A stretch of DNA of 64,000 nucleotides, taken from the NCBI GenBank assembly GCA_037953745.1, contig JBAKBP010001595.1:141501-205500 (forward strand), given 5' to 3'. Made by a program: the position numbers and the translations under genes. This document shows, piece by piece, positions 59,506 through 64,000 of the stretch. The notes beneath the pieces were generated by a model. It saw nothing but the letters and a program-made list of their open reading frames with translations. It made no database searches and was not told where the DNA came from. How positions within the stretch are numbered: position 1 is the stretch's first letter; each line of letters starts with the position of its first letter. This stretch comes from Lithodes maja (taxonomy: Eukaryota; Arthropoda; Malacostraca; Decapoda; Lithodidae).

Positions 59506-61387
59506 CTGAAAATATTAGTTGAATAGTGTAAGGGAGAGTCATCAGCATAATAATGGATAGGATGGAGAAGCTGTGCAGAATAAAGTAAACGTAAATGGAT
59601 ATATAATTATTGTTACTCCAGACCCATTCAGGTAGTCTGCAGACATATTCAAGCATCCACTACTGGTATCAGGTAGATTATTTATTAAGATACTACAGTT
59701 TGCGTGTGTGTGTGTGTGTGTGTATGTTTGTATGGTCCTGACTGATTGCTCTATAATCCTGCCACATATATTATTTAATCTTCCCTGTTTCCCATATCAC
59801 AATATACTATAATGTATTATGTTGTTCCTTGTACAATATCCCAGTTCCTTCACTAACCAACCAGTTACCATGTTAACTCGGTTTTTACCCATGGACTCCA
59901 CCCTCCTCTCATATCCTTATCATACTGGACCAACATAGTGTATACATAATACACTGAGAGTAAAACAAACAACACTTATATTATGTAATTAGTATACGTA
60001 AATGTTCATAATATAATGTTATGTATACTATAAATCTAGAAAACTATCTATGCTTAACAAAATAAACTACATATGATAATTAATCCAGGTATATAAGTGA
60101 AACCTACCTCACCCTCAATAGCTACACGAAATAGTGAAGCTTCTATTCAAGAGAGAGAGAGAGAGTGAGAGATGAACACATTAGTAGAGTACTAGAGACA
60201 ATGGGTTTGATAGCGTGGGAAGTGAAAGGAAGTGAGGCATCGATCTAAAAGAGAGCCAGTGAACACAAAAGTGAACAGATGAAAGAAGAGAACCAGACAC
60301 AAATAAGATATACAGACATCATATATATATTCGTGAAGGAAAATATGAATAGAGGACATAATGGTGGAGTTGGAAATCAACACAAAGGAAAAGTATGAAC
60401 AGATGATAAGAAAGAACAGATACAAAGACAATAGAAATATTTAGAATAATGCAACGAGGGAAAACTACAGGTATAATGAATGTGAAAGAACTGTTGAAGA
60501 TGGCGTCATACTGCCTCTTATGCCCGGTATATATTGTGTTCCTTCATTTATCTATTTCGATTCATGTTGTTATAACATAGTATGTAATATATTATGTCTA
60601 TCACTCATTCGTATTATCAATGTGTATAATTGCTCGTTATTAAGCATAACTTAGTATGATGCAGAGACACGACACCTATTTTAACTTCATACGTAGCTCT
60701 TTTAGAGCTAGCCAAACACGATACAATTTGTAATAATTCTGATTGTTATCTTCGACTCAAGTCTACTAAACGTAAAGATCTACCATCCAAATGTTGCCTT
60801 GGATCTGCTTTACAGTGCACATAGGCTATAATGAAGGACTTCTTGTCTCTACATAGCCAATACAAAATATAATAAAATTACATTATGTCAGTGGGTTATT
60901 CGTCCAACTATTTTCACCTCATATTTGATTGATATATATTCATCTGTAGAATTGTTTTGTTTATGTTTGACAATACAATGTTTTCATATGTCCATAAAAC
61001 TGTTAGTTTACAGTATATTGTCTCATTCTGTCATAAGATTTCGACGATGGTTGTTTTATATTGACCACTGCTACAGCATTCGTGATGTGTTGGTATTGGT
61101 GGTGTTGGACAATGAGGAGTGAAAATAATGCATTTTAAATACGAGAGAGAGAAAGATGATATATACAATGATATATACTAAAGTGTTAATATTTCTATGT
61201 TTATTGGAGCAATACCAGCACATTATATTTATATAAAATAGCATTGTAGTCTTTTAAGCTATTTTCGGGATTGCTTAAAAGGCTTTTCGACATTCTCGAT
61301 TTTCAACTGCGATCCCTAACGATTGCCCATAATCATATGCAGTCGCATATCAAATTTGTATAATCTCATGACTCCAGACAAATCTCA
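59506..61387. other. No gene recognised
   Basis: AT-rich; (GT)n at 59702-59722 and short GA tracts at 60151 and 61145. Confidence 0.4.
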
Positions 61388-61634
61388 TTTTTTTTTTTTT
61401 TTCTACATTCCAACTACTCCCTCTCGGGCATAGGCTGATAGCCTTTACACACTACCGCTGAACACGGTGAGGCCCGTGAGGTCTTGTTCCAGTCTAGGGA
61501 GTGAGACATGCGAAGCACCTATTCACGGCTCGAACCCAACTCCATCTCTGAAGCTGCTTCGCCTCTGCGCTTCACAGTCTCACTCCTCAGGCTCGGACCC
61601 TCACTCTCAGAACGCCACCTATTGAGCAATTAAC
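61388..61634 (-). mobile_element. tRNA-derived SINE family A, copy 3
   Basis: T run at 61388-61402 is the A tail. The B box GGTTCGAGCC (complement at 61527-61537) is best kept in this copy, with the A-box-like AGCGCAGAGGCG about 30 bases upstream of it. Confidence 0.8.
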
Positions 61635-62609
61635 ATGCGTCACACAAGGTGTCACGTGAGTCGTTGCAAACTTTGGACATTTCAAAAGACCTCACAACTG
61701 GTCACGATGCAAACGAGTCATCACACGGCTCTGCGATATGCCGTCAAATAATCGCCGATGCATCTGCATCTAGTTTTATGCGTTGGCGATGGCCTCGCAT
61801 GGCCTCGCATAAAAAAAAAGGGTTAGGCCAATACGACCCGTCCTACGACGACTCAGAGACATAAGGTTAGTCTGCAATTGAATCGGCAATTAATCTGCAC
61901 ACACTCTGCAACACAGAAGACAGACATCGCATGACTTGCCGAAAGTATACCCAGGCCCACTGTGCTCTCAGCAAGGGTGCACGGGGGTTTCTGCGAGATG
62001 AACGATAGCCTGAAATAGCCATCGCAGATGCATCCCAAAGATGTCGGCGAGTCACACAATTTTATTGTTTTTATATGTACATCTATTTGTGTGACAGGCC
62101 AAGAGGTCAAACCTATTTGTGTAGGGATTAGCATAGGTTCGTCTGGCAGCGATAAGGTTCGGGTCAGTGGTGTACAGTCGGTTAGTCCGTCGCCTGGTTG
62201 GGAGCGGTATGATTGGGCCGCAGCGTACTTGACATTTGCCCGCCCTGCTGACAATATAAATTATATGATGCTGATAATAAGTCCTGGGGAGGTGAGGGCT
62301 CAACCCATTACTGTAGTAACCGTTTCAATCAGGTAACACCTTCTTTGTTTATTGTAGCAACCTGCAGATTATTTTATTCAGCTTAGAAAAAAAGTCTAGG
62401 TAGCCAATTATAGGGTCAAATAATAGATCAATGCTTTACGGTTACGTTTACGTTTACATTACGGTAGGTTACTGTATCCTATGGCAGTCAAAATAAACGA
62501 GAATGTGATTGCCAGCATACGAGTATTTTAAACACTAGATGGGCAGCAGCCCGAGCATCATGCGGCCCAATTGGGATGCGACCCAACCGCCATGGGACAG
62601 GGTCAGTGG
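61635..62609. other. No gene recognised
   Basis: Has several 'catcgcat', 'gcgatg' and 'cgagtca' words in both directions (61650-62050), which hint at a degenerate inverted-repeat element. Open frames 61649-61864 and 62028-62336 have no known motif. Confidence 0.35.
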
Positions 62610-62646
62610 TATACATAAGGAGTTGGACAGTTCAGAGAGGTCATTC
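62610..62646 (+). promoter_or_regulatory. Core promoter: TATA-like box and initiator
   Basis: TATACATAA at 62610-62618 and TCATTC at 62641-62646, which fits the arthropod initiator TCAKTY. The TATA start is 33 bases before the initiator A. The first ATG follows at 62710. Confidence 0.5.
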
Positions 62647-62709
62647 TAGTATCAACAGTGAACCAGTCAACACTCCATCTCACCAAGTAGCCGCTCACGA
62701 CCTTTCATC

Positions 62710-63164
62710 ATGACCACCAAATGGAGGAAAAACCAGGGGGGGGGGGGGGCACGAAGAACCTGAAGCCGAGGAGAAGAGCCCCGTTGATGGCACATCAAAT
62801 ATAGTGTTCGATGCTTCTCCTCTTCATGAGGATGAAGTTGAGGCAGAAGTTTGTGTGAGGCAGGACCAAGGAGCTGCCCACCTCTTCTCCACTGAGGCAA
62901 TGGCCCCCGAAGTGACCCTCACACAGGAACGAGAAGTTGAGAGTGACAGGGACTCAGCAGGATCCAACAGGTCCCACGAATGTCATTCACCTTCGTCGGA
63001 CGATGAGGAAAGTGGGTCAGTCATCACAAGCCGGATGCAAGCTGAACTTGCAGAGTGGATCCGGCATCATCCGGCGATCTGGAGCAAGGCGGACCCCCGT
63101 CACAACGATAAAACATACAAAGACCGGCTGTTTGAGAAAAAGGCTAAGGAGATGAAAATACTTG
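62710..63164 (+). CDS. MADF-domain protein, exon 1
   Basis: The ATG at 62710 reads MTTKWRKNQ into a run of 14 G (62736-62749). With 14 G the frame closes at TGA 62761-62763; the good frame beyond it starts HEEPEAEEKSPVDG and is acidic, Ser-rich and probably disordered for about 110 residues. It then enters a MADF domain at LAEWIRHHPAIWSKADPRHN (63027 on) and ends at the donor CTTG|GTAAGT (63164/63165). The 14th G is a mutation, an assembly error, or a later start is used. Confidence 0.65.
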
Positions 63165-63334
63165 GTAAGTAATATTAGAATTCGTTATAATAATTAACTG
63201 AACATATGAACATAGTGCCGTGTGTTTTATATGATTTGTAAATATTTGTAAAAGTAAATTGAAGTTAACATGAACTGATGCCATCTTTTGCATCTGTATG
63301 TTAAACTAATTAATTTAATTTTCTTGGATTTCAG

Positions 63335-63519
63335 TGGTTTGGCTGCACAAGTTTTACGCAAACATGCGGACGAGGTACGTCCGCTTGCTAAACAAGAAGA
63401 GTGGTGCAGGAGCGAAACCGATGCCAAGCAGGGACAAGTGGATTTGGGAAACCTTCGGTTTCTTGAAGGACTCTGCTGGCCTCAAGGTCACCCGCATCTC
63501 CACCCAAAACATATGTTAA
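63335..63519 (+). CDS. MADF-domain protein, exon 2
   Basis: The acceptor TTTCAG ends at 63334. The split codon G|TG restores the frame, giving VVWLHKFYANMRTRYVRLLN then DKWIWETFGFLKDSAG, the second half of a MADF/Myb-like DNA-binding domain (three Trp-rich helices). It runs to TAA/TGA-type stop at 63517-63519. MADF proteins occur both as host regulators and as the second ORF of PIF/Harbinger transposons. No transposase is seen nearby, and no BESS motif, so the role is open. The protein is short for either class, and further exons beyond a donor in this exon are possible. Confidence 0.7.
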
Positions 63520-64000
63520 AGAAATTTTAAAGAAGTGAATACAAATAACCATTATTTTGTGTCTCTGACGAAAGTTATATATATATATATATAAATATAT
63601 ATATATTTAACCTCTTAACCTCTCCGCTGCGTATCCCCTATAGTATACAGGCACCCCTGTGCAGAGGTATGACAATTTGGGCGCCCCTTGCAAATATCAA
63701 TGAAAAGTACATCAACGTGTAGGGAATGTTCGTGCGCATCGAGCCATATATATTTGACCCCACAACAAAAAATCTGGGGGGGGTGGGGGGGGGGGGGGGC
63801 GGTCCGTAGTTGAAAAAAGTGGAGCGAATTTCATCGCGCGGCATGATTTCCCGGGTGAATATCTGCGCGGCCAGGGGGTAGGAGTAGAGGGAGGGGAGGG
63901 CAGGTTAGGGCGTAATGTCGCATATGTATCCTATTTTGAGCACTTTTATGCTATGTATAGTATGTGTACATTATATGTACGTATGTGTACGTATGTAGGC
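63520..64000. other. No gene recognised; AT and G tracts
   Basis: (AT)n at 63576-63606; TTAACCTCTCCGCTGCG at 63615 could be the left end of another TTAA element cut by the window edge; G tracts at 63775-63800. Confidence 0.4.

Overview
The window looks like nuclear, repeat-dense, intron-containing DNA of an arthropod, most likely a crustacean. That is an inference from the spliced exons, the mix of CR1/Jockey-like LINEs, BEL/Pao and Ty3 retroelements, tRNA-derived SINEs, TTAA-target DNA elements and the many minisatellites. No bacterial signature, CRISPR array or operon is present. Most sequence that can be recognised is transposon-derived, and most long open frames are by-products of repeats.

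Two places look like host-type coding sequence. At 27254-29790 the last two exons of an HHxxxDG acyltransferase (condensation-domain-like) gene lie on the + strand. Their intron is filled by a 19-copy 48-bp minisatellite, and the end of the last exon has itself been amplified into eleven 45-bp copies, which brings in an early stop. At 62610-63519 a TATA/initiator promoter precedes a two-exon MADF-domain gene, which is either a host regulator or the DNA-binding ORF of a PIF/Harbinger transposon. A 14-G run puts its first ATG out of frame with the rest.

Layout: 1-720 is a 54-bp minisatellite. 819-5830 is an unclassified long repeat carrying SINEs and a TTAA MITE, with a second copy from 39416 to 42952. 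6812-11495 is a minus-strand LINE split by two tandem TTAA elements and a solo Ty3 LTR; 14307-16075 is a sister LINE copy. 11757-13695 and 14002-14217 are inverted-repeat structures. 18126-18700 is BEL/Pao debris. 18978-20860 is a large foldback element holding its own minisatellite and a 392-bp retroposon. 21833-22312 is a second copy of the MITE at 3626. 23097-26612 is a decayed Tc1/mariner element whose transposase is split by an apparent intron. 30354-32797 has an inverted SINE pair and a 53-bp minisatellite. 32782-39110 is a dismembered LINE. 42953-49782 is a Ty3/gypsy element with its pol centre deleted. 50744-53574 has two minisatellites. 55270-59505 has LINE and transposon scraps. 61388-61634 is a SINE.

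The clearest themes are at least ten TTAA-bounded MITE-like elements in six families with no transposase nearby, precise nesting that lets insertions be ordered in time, and seven unrelated minisatellites, two of which grew from sequence that can still be traced (a coding exon and a transposon arm). Boundaries were set by eye; family names rest on motif recognition and not on database searches.
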